This document shows, piece by piece, positions 8,595 to 17,718 of a DNA stretch of 64,000 nucleotides (within the stretch, counting starts at the first letter, position 1; every line of letters begins with the position of its first letter). Source of the stretch: Desulforapulum autotrophicum HRM2 (GTDB lineage Bacteria > Desulfobacterota > Desulfobacteria > Desulfobacterales > Desulfobacteraceae); contig NC_012108.1 in assembly GCF_000020365.1 (NCBI RefSeq), positions 5,482,001-5,546,000 on the forward strand. Direction: 5' to 3'. The notes beneath the pieces are model-generated. The model did no database searches. It worked only from the letters and a program-made list of their open reading frames with translations, and was not told the origin of the DNA. The translations under genes were made by a program, and so were the position numbers.

Positions 8595-9871
8595 AGCGCT
8601 ACCCCGAATTTTTCTGCCACCTGGACGGCGGACCTTACCCCGTCTTCATGGAACCCGTATCCAAAATAGCTGCCACAGAAAAAGGTATGCTGATTTTCGT
8701 TCAACCCGGGCAGGTCTTTCTGGGAGTTGAACGCGGCAAACGAATATTGCGGGTGGGTATAATCCATCTCCTTGATCACATGGTCATGGGGTATGGGTTC
8801 CCTGGGATTGAGCGTGACAAAATAGGACCTTTGTGTGTCAAGTTTCTGCAGCCGTGTCATGTCATAACTGACAGTGACAGGGGAGGTCACATCCCATGGG
8901 GTATGCCGGGTGTAATTCCAGCTGGCCCAGGCCCTTGGGTTCGGGGGCATCACGCCTTTGTCCGTGTGCAGAAAGGTTTGGTTGTGGGAGTAGGTCCAGA
9001 CACCGAGCAATTTTTTTTCCAGGTCGGTGGGGGAATCCAGCAGGTCCAGGGCCTGGTCTGCATGGGTTGCAAGGATAACGGCATCAAAAGTTTGGGGTTC
9101 TTGATCCTCAAAGTAAAGCGTTGGTTTAAATCCGGTCCTTGTGATGGACACAATTTTAGACGAGGCAAGGGCCCTACCTTTAAACGATTTTAAAAAGGCC
9201 TTTACATAGGTGTGACTGCCGCCCTTGACAAAATACCATGGTGGATGGCCGCTTATGCCTAGCAAACCATGATTTTCATAAAATTGGGCAAATGTGCGAA
9301 CCGGAAACCGGCCCATCTGAAAGTCTGATCCAGACCATATGGCGGCGGCCATGGGAAAAATAAACTGGTAAATCACCTCTTGATGCAGTCCGTTGGCCTT
9401 CACATAGTCGGCCAGGGTAATATCGTCGAGACGATCCGTTAAATACGCCTTGCGCAGTGTGCTTAAAAATCGAATCATTTCATAGACAAATCGAAGATAC
9501 ACGGGCTTAAACAGATTTGACCGCTGGGCAAACAAGGTGTTCGGGTTCCGGCTGGCATAGTAAAGCCCTGTATGTCTGCAATAATAACTGAACGCCATTT
9601 CCGTGGGACATTTTTCAACACCCAGCTGGTTTAAAAATTCAATAAAATTGGGGTAGGTCCTTTGGTTGAGTACAATAAAACCCGTGTCCACGGGCAACCC
9701 CTTGTCCGGGCCATGGGGGATCTCAACCGTGTGGGTATGTCCGCCAAAATAGTCATTCTTTTCAAACAGAGTGACCTTGTGGCGGTGTTGAAGAAGATAT
9801 GCCGCACAGATGCCCGAGATACCCGATCCAACAACGGCAACGTTCAGATCTTTCCTGTCTTTTAAGTCCAT
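8591..9871 (-). CDS. FAD-dependent amine-oxidase-type oxidoreductase
   Basis: A 426-aa flavoprotein with an N-terminal dinucleotide-binding motif V-A-V-V-G-S-G-I-S-G and a second motif L-F-E-K-N-D-Y-F-G-G-H-T-H-T. It belongs to the NAD(P)-binding Rossmann/amine oxidase group that usually sits beside DUF1365 and CFA-synthase genes. Its partners suggest it acts on a modified fatty acyl chain, for example by dehydrogenation. The start at 9871 has AAGGA 8 bases upstream; a 17-aa longer form begins at 9922. It is the first gene of a two-gene operon with the DUF1365-CFA fusion. Confidence 0.85.
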   Translation of the reverse strand: MDLKDRKDLNVAVVGSGISGICAAYLLQHRHKVTLFEKNDYFGGHTHTVEIPHGPDKGLPVDTGFIVLNQRTYPNFIEFLNQLGVEKCPTEMAFSYYCRHTGLYYASRNPNTLFAQRSNLFKPVYLRFVYEMIRFLSTLRKAYLTDRLDDITLADYVKANGLHQEVIYQFIFPMAAAIWSGSDFQMGRFPVRTFAQFYENHGLLGISGHPPWYFVKGGSHTYVKAFLKSFKGRALASSKIVSITRTGFKPTLYFEDQEPQTFDAVILATHADQALDLLDSPTDLEKKLLGVWTYSHNQTFLHTDKGVMPPNPRAWASWNYTRHTPWDVTSPVTVSYDMTRLQKLDTQRSYFVTLNPREPIPHDHVIKEMDYTHPQYSFAAFNSQKDLPGLNENQHTFFCGSYFGYGFHEDGVRSAVQVAEKFGVAL

Positions 9872-10063
9872 GGCATCGATCCTTTTGTTCAAAAAGTTGT
9901 AAAGCGCTTTGTGCAAATTCAATTTTCAGCAACAAGCAGGCATGATCCACGCCGTAAAAGAATACAGGACCTCTGATCATTTTGGAAATACTAAATAAAT
10001 TTCCATTGATAAATCACGCAAAATTTATTTTACCCATTGCATTCAACTGCTGTGGCATTGGTA

Positions 10064-10303
10064 TTACAAAGGTCTTTCCCCCTCTTCCCGCCAGTATTCT
10101 GCTGCCATGGCAGCAACATCTTCCAGCAGGGTAAAGGTGGCCATCTCCCCTGTTGCGATTTCAAAACCGGTGAAATCACTTCTGAACCATGGTGCGTAGC
10201 TCGACCTTGCCGTGAGGGAAACCTTCAGGTGAGGGTTATTTTTTTTATCTTCAGTGGATATCAGTGCAAGGTTATAGACATTGCGGTTAAAGCTTTCCAA
10301 AGA
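10064..10303 (-). pseudogene. Duplicated C-terminal fragment of the GalT-like gene
   Basis: About 225 bp here (10079-10303) are close to 90 percent identical by eye to the 3' end of the GalT-like gene at about 11713-11937, in the same orientation, encoding the same N-L-A-L-I-S-T-E-D-K and A-R-S-S-Y-A-P-W segments. Only the last 75 or so residues remain and the upstream homology stops abruptly near 10303. It is a dead partial copy left by duplication or by deletion between tandem copies. Confidence 0.85.
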
Positions 10304-10663
10304 GACACGTTGTGCCTGAAAAATATCCACCACAACCGTAGAAAAAAACGCCTGCCAACCCTCCCCTTTTTTAATATTTGTTGCGTCAGTAAAACCGACA
10401 TAGCAGTTACAAAAAACAACAAAATTGAAACTTATTCGATCAATAGATTCAAAACTGTAATTAATCAGAATGGGCCTTGTTTTATCATCAAGTAAAATAA
10501 ACCTTAAAATCAGTATGTTATATTATTTCTGCATGTGTGGTGCATTCAATGCATTAACAGAGATTAAGTTTATCTTGCATACAACAACATTTAAACATTG
10601 GAGCAATATTATAACTGAAAAAGCAATTCCCTATTCCCTTAACCACTACCTGGGGTACAATTC
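10304..10663. other. AT-rich intergenic region
   Basis: This 360-bp stretch is markedly richer in A and T than its neighbours and shows no convincing coding frame. It probably contains the promoter of the gene starting at 10664, but no clear -35/-10 pair was chosen. No tRNA-like or repeat structure is evident. Confidence 0.5.
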
Positions 10664-11596
10664 ATGAAAGAAGTAAAAACAGAGTACGGCGTTATTAAGG
10701 ATTATTTAAATCTTGAGATGCATGATTCCAGCCTGCCAGCCTCGTTAATGATTACCGGCTACACTGAAATCAAAACACCTTACGGTATACTGGTTCCCCA
10801 ATATGAAGTGGAAGACTTCGGCAGAATGGAACATAAATATGTCCTTTTTTATCCAAGCGGAACGCTGCGAAAAGTGCCGCTGCAGGAGAAACAGGATATT
10901 GATACCAACTATGGGAAAATTGCTGCGGAGATGCTGCTGTTTTACAAGGATGGCTCGCTGAAGAAGCTCTTCCCGCTCACGGGTAAACTGAGCGGTTTCT
11001 GGACGGAAGAAAATGAGTTTGCCCTTGCCGAGGACCTTACCCTGAAGCTTCCAACGGGTGAGATAACGGCCAAAATGATCAGCCTTGGCTTTCATAATTC
11101 GGGAAACATACGGAGCATTACGTTTTGGCCGGGTGAAATTATTTCAATCAATACAGCCTTCGGAAACATTGAAACCAGAACGGGAATTTCTTTTTACGAT
11201 GACGGCGGGATAAAAAGTCTGGAACCGGCACTCCCGACCGCCGTCGAAACCTCCATCGGAACATTGCAGGCGTTTGACAATGATCCAGACGGCATCTCCG
11301 GCGACCTTAATTCCCTTTGCTTTGATCAGGAAGGACACGTTTCTGCGTTATGCACGACCTCCAGCCGGGTGATTGTAACAGTTGATTTTGAAACCCAGAA
11401 AACATATGAGCCGATGGAAAAAGAGAGCTTATGTTCTGAATCGGTCAAAGTTGCGGTACCGTTACAGATCCAATTCATCAGCGGCAAGGTGCGTTTCAAT
11501 AAGAATCCGAATGACGAATATGACATTGCAACCTGCTCGTTTAAAGTCGAGAAATATATCACGGACCTGGCCATACCGACCTACGAATGCAGCTAA
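10664..11596 (+). CDS. Hypothetical beta-strand repeat protein (MORN/YwqK-like repeats)
   Basis: A 310-aa protein without signal peptide or membrane helix. It is built from roughly six repeats of pattern T-x-Y-G-x-I followed by F-Y-x-D/S-G-x-L/I-K-x-L (for example Y-K-D-G-S-L-K-K-L-F and Y-D-D-G-G-I-K-S-L-E), resembling MORN or YwqK-type hairpin repeats. I do not recognise a named family. It lies alone between two copies of the GalT 3' end and follows an AT-rich leader, which suggests it arrived or was rearranged with that duplication. The ribosome site is weak (TGGGG upstream of the ATG). Confidence 0.7.
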   Translation: MKEVKTEYGVIKDYLNLEMHDSSLPASLMITGYTEIKTPYGILVPQYEVEDFGRMEHKYVLFYPSGTLRKVPLQEKQDIDTNYGKIAAEMLLFYKDGSLKKLFPLTGKLSGFWTEENEFALAEDLTLKLPTGEITAKMISLGFHNSGNIRSITFWPGEIISINTAFGNIETRTGISFYDDGGIKSLEPALPTAVETSIGTLQAFDNDPDGISGDLNSLCFDQEGHVSALCTTSSRVIVTVDFETQKTYEPMEKESLCSESVKVAVPLQIQFISGKVRFNKNPNDEYDIATCSFKVEKYITDLAIPTYECS

Positions 11597-11616
11597 TTTA
11601 AATCGTTTCCATCTGT

Positions 11617-11647
11617 CCGGCCCTTCCCCTGCCTGGGGCAGGGCCGG
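11617..11647. terminator. Strong hairpin between convergent genes
   Basis: CCGGCCC at 11617-11623 pairs with GGGCCGG at 11641-11647, with inner pairing of CCCC and GGGG, giving a long GC-rich stem. It lies between the ends of the repeat-protein gene and the GalT-like gene and could terminate either strand, though there is no clean T-tract. Confidence 0.6.
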
Positions 11648-11700
11648 TGGGACATAAAGTAGTGATCAACCAGGAGACCATGTCTTCCAGAAAAAAAGCG

Positions 11701-12738
11701 TTACAACGTTGATTCCGCCCCTTCCTGCCAGTACTCTGCTGCCATGGCAGCAACATCTTCGGGCAGGATAAAGGTGGCCATCTCCCCTGTTGCGATTTCA
11801 AAACCGGTGAAATCACTTCTGACCCATGGCGCGTAACTCGACCTTGCCGTGAGGGAAACCTTCAGGTGGGGGTTATTTTCTTTGTCTTCGGTGGATATCA
11901 GCGCAAGGTTATAGGCATTGCGGTTAAGGCTTTTATAGTATTTCTGAACATTCACCACCCCTTTGGCAAGGTCCTGCCAGACCTGGGCGCTGTCGGGCAT
12001 CAAAAGCGACGAACTGGCGGTTGATATTCCCCATATTTCATAAAAACCTGACGGGGCAAACGCAGCGATCCATTCCCATGACCCTGTGCTGCCAATATAT
12101 CTCTGGCCCGTCTTTTTTTCTGCCGCCAGCAGGTCTGAGAACATACAACGACCATGGGCAAGAGTCCTTTGGTTGATCAACCTGTGATGATTTGACATCC
12201 CTTTGGATGCATGCACCTGGAGGTGGGGATGGACAAGGGACCCCCCGGCCCCGGGCAGGTGGTTCTGGGTGATGGACATGTAGATTGACGAAGGATCCAC
12301 CTTCGCAACCCTGGACAAATAATCGGCACAATTGATAAAGCTGTCCTGGTAGACCTCCCATGGTGCACTGCCGATCTCAACATGGTGATTATTGTCAAAG
12401 ATCGAAACAGCCGACCATTCCGTGTATGGAAAAAGATTGGGAAAAAGAATCGAACGATTATGGCACAGCCTTGGGGTCTCACTGATCCCCGACAGAAGCT
12501 GGGGGGTCATGGCTTCAAGGTTGCCCGGACAGAACGGGCATTTTTTTGTGTCCAGATCCTCCTGGGGCGGGGAAAAAAGCCTTTGCGTGCCCCTTTCTTT
12601 CTCAAGGGCCCGAAAGGGTACAATCCTGCATTGTTTCAGGGTAACAGGATCCGTCCGGATCTCCTGGACCCTTTTGACCTCATTCCCTGAAGCGTCTTTA
12701 AAGCATGCAATAAGTTCTGATCGCTCAAAACGAATCAT
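11701..12738 (-). CDS. GalT-like nucleotidyltransferase (HIT superfamily)
   Basis: A 345-aa protein of the galactose-1-phosphate uridylyltransferase branch of the HIT superfamily. It has a zinc-type C-P-F-C-P-G-N motif near residue 70 and the active-site H-P-H-L-Q, equivalent to the H-P-H-x-Q of GalT. No other Leloir-pathway gene is nearby, so the substrate may be a different sugar-1-phosphate or ADP-sugar. The ATG at 12738 is placed by GGAGG 8 bases upstream; a GTG at 12744 is too close to that site. It is the last gene of the minus-strand train that includes the Etf genes. Confidence 0.8.
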   Translation of the reverse strand: MIRFERSELIACFKDASGNEVKRVQEIRTDPVTLKQCRIVPFRALEKERGTQRLFSPPQEDLDTKKCPFCPGNLEAMTPQLLSGISETPRLCHNRSILFPNLFPYTEWSAVSIFDNNHHVEIGSAPWEVYQDSFINCADYLSRVAKVDPSSIYMSITQNHLPGAGGSLVHPHLQVHASKGMSNHHRLINQRTLAHGRCMFSDLLAAEKKTGQRYIGSTGSWEWIAAFAPSGFYEIWGISTASSSLLMPDSAQVWQDLAKGVVNVQKYYKSLNRNAYNLALISTEDKENNPHLKVSLTARSSYAPWVRSDFTGFEIATGEMATFILPEDVAAMAAEYWQEGAESTL

Positions 12739-12784
12739 GGCCACTTCCTCCGGTACCCCCCCCAGGGGTATGCTTTTTTTGTGC

Positions 12785-13717
12785 CTACTGCTCCTGAAAA
12801 CCGATAAAAAGCATCAATCCAAGAAACACAAGAAAGATGCCGACAAGGGAAACCATGTCAGGCAGGGGGGCGTTCAGGATGACGATCTCCCCTGCCATGG
12901 CAAAGACCACCTCACTCGACTGGGTTGCATCAACAGCTGCAAGCTCACTTGACTTATTTGCCCAATGCCGGGCCATGAGAAAAAGGGATGTGGCAATGAC
13001 TCCGGAAAAAACGGCCACCAACGCCGTGTTGACAATCTGTCCCAGGGAGGGCGCCTGTGGTGCGACAAGGGCGATAAGAATAAACCAGAACGGCACAGAC
13101 CCCAGCGATAAAAGTAGTACTTTGCTAAAGGGGTTGTCCAGAAGCGGGTGGTCTATTTTTGGAAGATAGGCGTTGCCCGTTTTGACCTCCCATACCAGCT
13201 GATTTCCAATGGGATAACAAAACGCCGCAACAAGCACCGGAAGACCGCCCATGAACAGCACCTTAAAAGATGAGGATTCTGCATAGTTCAGATTAATGAT
13301 CAATACGCCCAGAAATACAATGCCGGAGAAAAACCACACCTTTCGGGGAAACGATCTTCCAAAACAGGCAAGTACAATCAGGGTTGCGATGATGGTCAGT
13401 TGCCAGGTGGCAGCGATCACCCATCCGGGAGAGTGATCGGCTCCAAAGCAGAGTAACGCATAAAATCCGCCACATCCGATGGTCCCAGCCAGGGTCCAGA
13501 ACTTCCAGTTGTCAAGGAAAAGCCGAAAAAGGCTCCTTGTTGTGGCGGTGCCTTTAAACAGGGAAATCAAGGTTGTCAGGATCAGAATCATGAAAAAATA
13601 TCGAAGAGACGCGGACCAGACCCAGTGTCCGCCTTCCAGGCTCATGGCCCGGTTGAGAACAAAGGTGGCGCTGAAAAACAGGCCGGATAAAAGACCAATG
13701 AAAATTAAACGAAGCAT
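12785..13717 (-). CDS. Multidrug-resistance efflux transporter family protein (DMT superfamily)
   Basis: A 310-aa integral membrane protein with about ten hydrophobic helices, starting L-R-L-I-F-I-G-L-L-S-G-L-F-F-S. It fits the EmrE-type multidrug-resistance efflux family of the drug/metabolite transporter superfamily. The substrate is unknown. It lies 11 bp after etfA in the same direction and 47 bp ahead of the GalT-like gene, so it is probably co-transcribed and may export a product of the pathway. Confidence 0.8.
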   Translation of the reverse strand: MLRLIFIGLLSGLFFSATFVLNRAMSLEGGHWVWSASLRYFFMILILTTLISLFKGTATTRSLFRLFLDNWKFWTLAGTIGCGGFYALLCFGADHSPGWVIAATWQLTIIATLIVLACFGRSFPRKVWFFSGIVFLGVLIINLNYAESSSFKVLFMGGLPVLVAAFCYPIGNQLVWEVKTGNAYLPKIDHPLLDNPFSKVLLLSLGSVPFWFILIALVAPQAPSLGQIVNTALVAVFSGVIATSLFLMARHWANKSSELAAVDATQSSEVVFAMAGEIVILNAPLPDMVSLVGIFLVFLGLMLFIGFQEQ

Positions 13718-13727
13718 ATCTTAAAAA

Positions 13728-14762
13728 TTAATCCCGGACTTTTTCCTTGATGGCCTTGATGATACCAAGGCAGACCTGGTTGGCATCGGCCACAATGGCC
13801 ACATCCGCCATTTTCATCATGGCGGCATTGGGATTTTTATTGATGGCCACGATAAAATCAGCATCCCCCAGGGCTGCAGTATGCTGGATGGCGCCACTGA
13901 TGCCAAAGGAAAAAAGGACCTTAGGCTTGATGTTCTTTCCTGCCTGGCCCACCATGGCTTCGTGGGCGATCCATTCGGCGTAGACCAGGGGCCTTGTGGC
14001 CCCAACCTCTGCCTTCATAAGTTCAGCCAGATCAAAGAGCTTTTTCAATTTTCCCTTGCTGCCCATACCCCGACCCGCGCAGATGACAATGTCTGCATCT
14101 TCAATTTTCTGCTTTTCAGAGGGCTTGAGTTCAGACGAGATCAGCCGGATCTTATCCTTTGGAAGATCCTTGGGCAACGGCTCTGAAATCACCTCGCCTG
14201 TTGCGTCGTAGTCGTGGGGCATCTCATGGAAGGTTCCGGGCCGGACCGTTGCCATCTGGGGACGTGCCTGGGGGGTGACGATCTTTGCGATTAAATTGCC
14301 GCCAAACGAAGGGGCAATCTGAACCAGCAATCCTCGTTCGTCAATTTCAAGGTCAATGCAGTCCGCAGTCAGGCCGGTCTTGAGCTTTTTGGCGATCCTG
14401 GGTGCCATCTCCTGGCCGAACCGGGTGGCACCCACCAGCAGTGTCGCTGGCCGGTGTTTGTCCACAAGGCGTGCCATGAGCCGGGAATAGGTTTCAAGGG
14501 AATAGGACCCAAGTTGCGGATCATCCATGGTATAGACTTTTTCGGCACCATGGGCGATATATTCTGCCACATACTCATCCACTTTGTGGCCAAACACAAC
14601 CGCGCATACCCTGCCACCGGTTTTGGAGGCAAGGTCCCTTGCCCTTGCAAGGATCTGAAGGGTGACCCTGTTTTGAAAATAATTTCGATAATCGCCAAAT
14701 ACCCAGATATCCCTGGTCGTGTCCGCCATGTCAATTCTGTCCGTCGTGGTCGTGGTGTTCAT
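13728..14762 (-). CDS. etfA: Electron transfer flavoprotein alpha subunit
   Basis: A 344-aa EtfA. The C-terminal FAD-binding domain is clear: V-I-C-A-G-R-G-M-G-S-K-G, G-A-T-R-P-L-V, G-Q-A-G-K-N-I-K-P and F-G-I-S-G-A-I-Q-H. With EtfB it accepts electrons from the acyl-CoA dehydrogenase next door and passes them to the quinone pool or another acceptor. Its ATG overlaps the etfB stop by 4 bp, which suggests translational coupling. There is no ferredoxin domain, so bifurcation cannot be judged from this gene alone. Confidence 0.93.
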   Translation of the reverse strand: MNTTTTTDRIDMADTTRDIWVFGDYRNYFQNRVTLQILARARDLASKTGGRVCAVVFGHKVDEYVAEYIAHGAEKVYTMDDPQLGSYSLETYSRLMARLVDKHRPATLLVGATRFGQEMAPRIAKKLKTGLTADCIDLEIDERGLLVQIAPSFGGNLIAKIVTPQARPQMATVRPGTFHEMPHDYDATGEVISEPLPKDLPKDKIRLISSELKPSEKQKIEDADIVICAGRGMGSKGKLKKLFDLAELMKAEVGATRPLVYAEWIAHEAMVGQAGKNIKPKVLFSFGISGAIQHTAALGDADFIVAINKNPNAAMMKMADVAIVADANQVCLGIIKAIKEKVRD

Positions 14763-15610
14763 TTTACCCCATCGTGGTCGTGTGTTTTAAGATCTTTGCC
14801 CATGGCACCGCCGATGATCTTGCCATACTCGTCAAAAAGCTGGTCCACCACCTGTTTGACGCTCCCCTTTAAAACCCGGGTCTCTTTCTGGGCGGCCGGA
14901 GAAAACACATCAATGATCCGTGTGGGTGAATCCTTTAATGCGTTAAATTTCCCATCAAACCCAAGCTGGGATGCATCCACGATGCTGATCGCCGGCAGGT
15001 TGACTCCCTGAGGTGCAAAGGCCTGTTCCACACCGGCGAGGGCAAGGTATCGGGGTTTGTATGCCGTAAGATCAACGGTGACAAGGCCCGGCAGATCCAT
15101 CTCCAGGGTCTCAGAAAAATCGTCCACATGACGCTGAACTTCAATGGTTGTCGGTTTGACTGCCACATGGTTGACAAAGCCAATGGCCGGGATGTCGAGC
15201 TCTTCGGCAAGCTGGGGACCTACCTGACCCGTCTCGCTGTCGCTTGTCTGGGCACCGCAAATGATGAGGTCAAAGCCCCTGCACTCTTGTTGAATGGCTC
15301 GTGCCAGGATCAGGCTGGTCAAAAAGGTGTCCGCCCCGGCCATTTTACGGTCCGTCAGCAGAATCCCCTGGTCTGCCCCAAGGGCCCTGGCCTGGTGGAG
15401 AATTTCCTCGGCCATGGGAGGCCCCATGGTGATGGCCGTGATGCGGGCCGGCTGTTGTTCTTTGATCTGAATGGCGGCCTCAAGCCCCCTTCGGCTGGCC
15501 GGGTCCATCATTGCCTGGGCAAGTTCGCGCTTTAAGGTTCCAGTTCGTGAATCCCAGGGCAGCTGGGACACCATGGGGACCTGCTTGATACACACAATTA
15601 TATTTAACAT
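14759..15610 (-). CDS. etfB: Electron transfer flavoprotein beta subunit
   Basis: A 283-aa EtfB starting L-N-I-I-V-C-I-K-Q-V-P, with the adenine-nucleotide-loop segment C-G-A-Q-T-S-D-S-E-T-G-Q-V-G-P near residue 121. It forms the Etf heterodimer with EtfA and takes electrons from the dehydrogenase encoded 11 bp upstream. A GGGGGAG site precedes the ATG. Confidence 0.93.
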   Translation of the reverse strand: MLNIIVCIKQVPMVSQLPWDSRTGTLKRELAQAMMDPASRRGLEAAIQIKEQQPARITAITMGPPMAEEILHQARALGADQGILLTDRKMAGADTFLTSLILARAIQQECRGFDLIICGAQTSDSETGQVGPQLAEELDIPAIGFVNHVAVKPTTIEVQRHVDDFSETLEMDLPGLVTVDLTAYKPRYLALAGVEQAFAPQGVNLPAISIVDASQLGFDGKFNALKDSPTRIIDVFSPAAQKETRVLKGSVKQVVDQLFDEYGKIIGGAMGKDLKTHDHDGVK

Positions 15611-15621
15611 TTTTCTCCCCC

Positions 15622-16770
15622 TCAGCTGGGTTGGGACAGGATGGCTCTGGCGATCACCATCTTCTGAATTTCACTGGTTCCCTCATAGATTTCAGTCACC
15701 TTGGCGTCCCTGAAATACCGTTCCACATCATACTCCTTGCTGTAGCCATATCCGCCATGGATCTGAACGGCCAGGTCCGTCACCTCCTTTGCCGTGGCGC
15801 TGCAGTAGAGCTTTGCCATGGATGCTTCGGCAGAAAAAGACTTTTTGCTGTCCTTTGCAGCGGCAGCCCTGTAAAGGAGAAGCCTTGATGCGTCAATTTT
15901 CGTATTCATTTCAGCAAGATAATTCTGGATGGTCTGAAACTTTGACAATGGTTTGTTAAACTGCTGCCGTTCTTTGGCATAGGAGACCGCGCTTTCAAAG
16001 GCTGCCTGGGCAATACCAAGGGCCTGGGCCGCAATCCCGATCCGTCCGGTATCCAGGGCAGTGAGTCCGATTTTCATGCCCTGACCGGGTCTGCCGAGCA
16101 GATTGTTCTTCGGAATCAGGCAGTCTTCTAAAAAAATGGATGACACAGGATTTGCACGCATGCCGCAGAGGTCTTCGATCTCACCCACCATGAAGCCGGG
16201 CCGATCTTTTTCAACAACGAAAACATTGGCCTGGAGGGGTTTGTCCTCTTCCTGGGTCACGGCAAACACGAGCAAGGTGCCGCACACGCCGCCATTGGTG
16301 ACAAAAATCTTGGTACCGTTGAGCAAAAAACCCTGGTCGGTCTCAACGGCGTGGGTTTCCACCCCGCCGGCATCGGATCCTGCATTGGCTTCGGTGAGGC
16401 AAAAGGCACCGATGCTCTCCCCCTGGGCCATGGCCGGTATAAACCGCTGCTTTTGTTCGTTTGTTCCAAAGGCCAGAATGGGATAGATGCCCACACTGTT
16501 GTGCACGGTGACGCAGAGCCCAATGGCGGCCGATACCCGGGAAAGCTCTTCAACGCAAATGGCATAGCTGATGGTATCAAGGCCTGCACCCCCGTACTCC
16601 CGGGGGGCCTGGAGTCCGAAATAATTCAGGGGCCTCATCTTTTCAACAATTTCCCAGGGAAACCTGGATTCCTTGTCCATCTGGGAAACATGGGGTTTGA
16701 TTTCACTTTCGGCAAACTCCCGCACGGCTTTACGGACCAACTGGTGTTTCATACAAGGATTAAAATCCAA
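15622..16770 (-). CDS. Acyl-CoA dehydrogenase
   Basis: A 382-aa flavoenzyme catalysing alpha,beta-desaturation of an acyl-CoA thioester. Family motifs include A-F-C-L-T-E-A-N-A-G-S-D-A and the C-terminal Y-E-G-T-S-E-I-Q, whose Glu is the catalytic base in short-chain and butyryl-CoA type enzymes. Length and motif place it near short/branched-chain acyl-CoA dehydrogenases; chain specificity cannot be read. The start is a TTG with GGAG 7 bases upstream. It is in tight order with etfB-etfA, its expected electron acceptor, and downstream of a branched-chain-type ABC transporter. Confidence 0.92.
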   Translation of the reverse strand: MDFNPCMKHQLVRKAVREFAESEIKPHVSQMDKESRFPWEIVEKMRPLNYFGLQAPREYGGAGLDTISYAICVEELSRVSAAIGLCVTVHNSVGIYPILAFGTNEQKQRFIPAMAQGESIGAFCLTEANAGSDAGGVETHAVETDQGFLLNGTKIFVTNGGVCGTLLVFAVTQEEDKPLQANVFVVEKDRPGFMVGEIEDLCGMRANPVSSIFLEDCLIPKNNLLGRPGQGMKIGLTALDTGRIGIAAQALGIAQAAFESAVSYAKERQQFNKPLSKFQTIQNYLAEMNTKIDASRLLLYRAAAAKDSKKSFSAEASMAKLYCSATAKEVTDLAVQIHGGYGYSKEYDVERYFRDAKVTEIYEGTSEIQKMVIARAILSQPS

Positions 16771-16896
16771 GGCAATGCTCCATCTGTTTCAGGCTGATTT
16801 TTTTCCAGGTTTCCCCGGGTTATAGTCGATGAGACGTATCATTTTGCCGTCATCGCCGTCAAGGGTTTATGGGCACGGCTTCCAACCATTCATTGT

Positions 16897-17718
16897 TTAA
16901 AACTGGAAAAGCCTGACCCCCATGAAAATAATGGCGGGAAACAAAATGGAATAAGCGATATCGGATCGATGGAGCTTTCTTGCCCCGGGAGATTGAAACA
17001 AAACAACTGGAAGAAAAAAAAGAACCATCAACGGCATTCCCGGTACGAACAGCATGGTTGAATGGGCCATGAACACACCAAAAAAAAGACCAAGTCCGGC
17101 AACCGGGATATTCAAAAATCTATCATTTATCTTAAATTTTTCGGCCCCTGTCGACAAAAGTACCAGAAACACCAGATCTGAAACGCCAAACAGGGGCATC
17201 AGATAGGGCGCCCCCCACACCGGGGTCTTGATGAGAAAATAGTCGACAATCGGGGGTGGCGTTGTCATCGGCCCGGTATAGTAACTTTCCAGTATGCCGG
17301 CTATCTTTTGTGTCGGCCCTGCCAAAACGCTTGCAAGATCGGTTGCTGCTGCAACCAGACATACGGGAACAAATTCTGCCGGTCGCATCAACCCGGTGGC
17401 AAGTGCGCGCCCCAGAATGCTTGCGGCCACAATCAAATTCAACGTACCCAGAATCCCTAGAATATTTGAATATGCGGCAAGATTTAAAGAATGATAACCA
17501 GCCCGGTCCAGGAAAAAAACAAACGCCCACACGGCAAGGCATGCACCCGCCAAAAAAGAACCGTTCCGTTTATCAAAGACCGGCATCAGGCGCAGAATAA
17601 CAAGCATCACCATGAAGAATCCTGCGACGGAAACGGCCACCCATGTATTTTGTGAAAAAGCAAACAATCGATAAATCCCTTTAAAGATAGGGTCAGGTCT
17701 TAAAGAACAACAGGTCAC
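16897..17718 (-). CDS. Hypothetical integral membrane protein
   Basis: A 273-aa protein with about eight hydrophobic segments and few charged residues; no family is recognised. Its ATG overlaps the stop of the livF-type ATPase gene by 4 bp, and the acyl-CoA dehydrogenase gene follows after 126 bp, so it belongs to the same transcript. It could be an extra transport or membrane-anchoring component of the uptake pathway; this rests on position only. Confidence 0.7.
   Translation of the reverse strand: MTCCSLRPDPIFKGIYRLFAFSQNTWVAVSVAGFFMVMLVILRLMPVFDKRNGSFLAGACLAVWAFVFFLDRAGYHSLNLAAYSNILGILGTLNLIVAASILGRALATGLMRPAEFVPVCLVAAATDLASVLAGPTQKIAGILESYYTGPMTTPPPIVDYFLIKTPVWGAPYLMPLFGVSDLVFLVLLSTGAEKFKINDRFLNIPVAGLGLFFGVFMAHSTMLFVPGMPLMVLFFLPVVLFQSPGARKLHRSDIAYSILFPAIIFMGVRLFQF

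Noticed and set aside
12751-12779. Hairpin TACCCC/GGGGTA followed by a run of T on the plus strand.
   Set aside because: It looks like a terminator only for the plus strand, and no plus-strand gene ends nearby; the surrounding genes run on the minus strand.
16826-16870. A 37-base stretch resembling part of the kinase gene at about 43662-43720 (encoding L-D-G-D-D-G-K-x-I-R-L-I).
   Set aside because: About 32 of 37 bases match by eye but there is no extended homology on either side and no open frame, so a gene remnant cannot be claimed.
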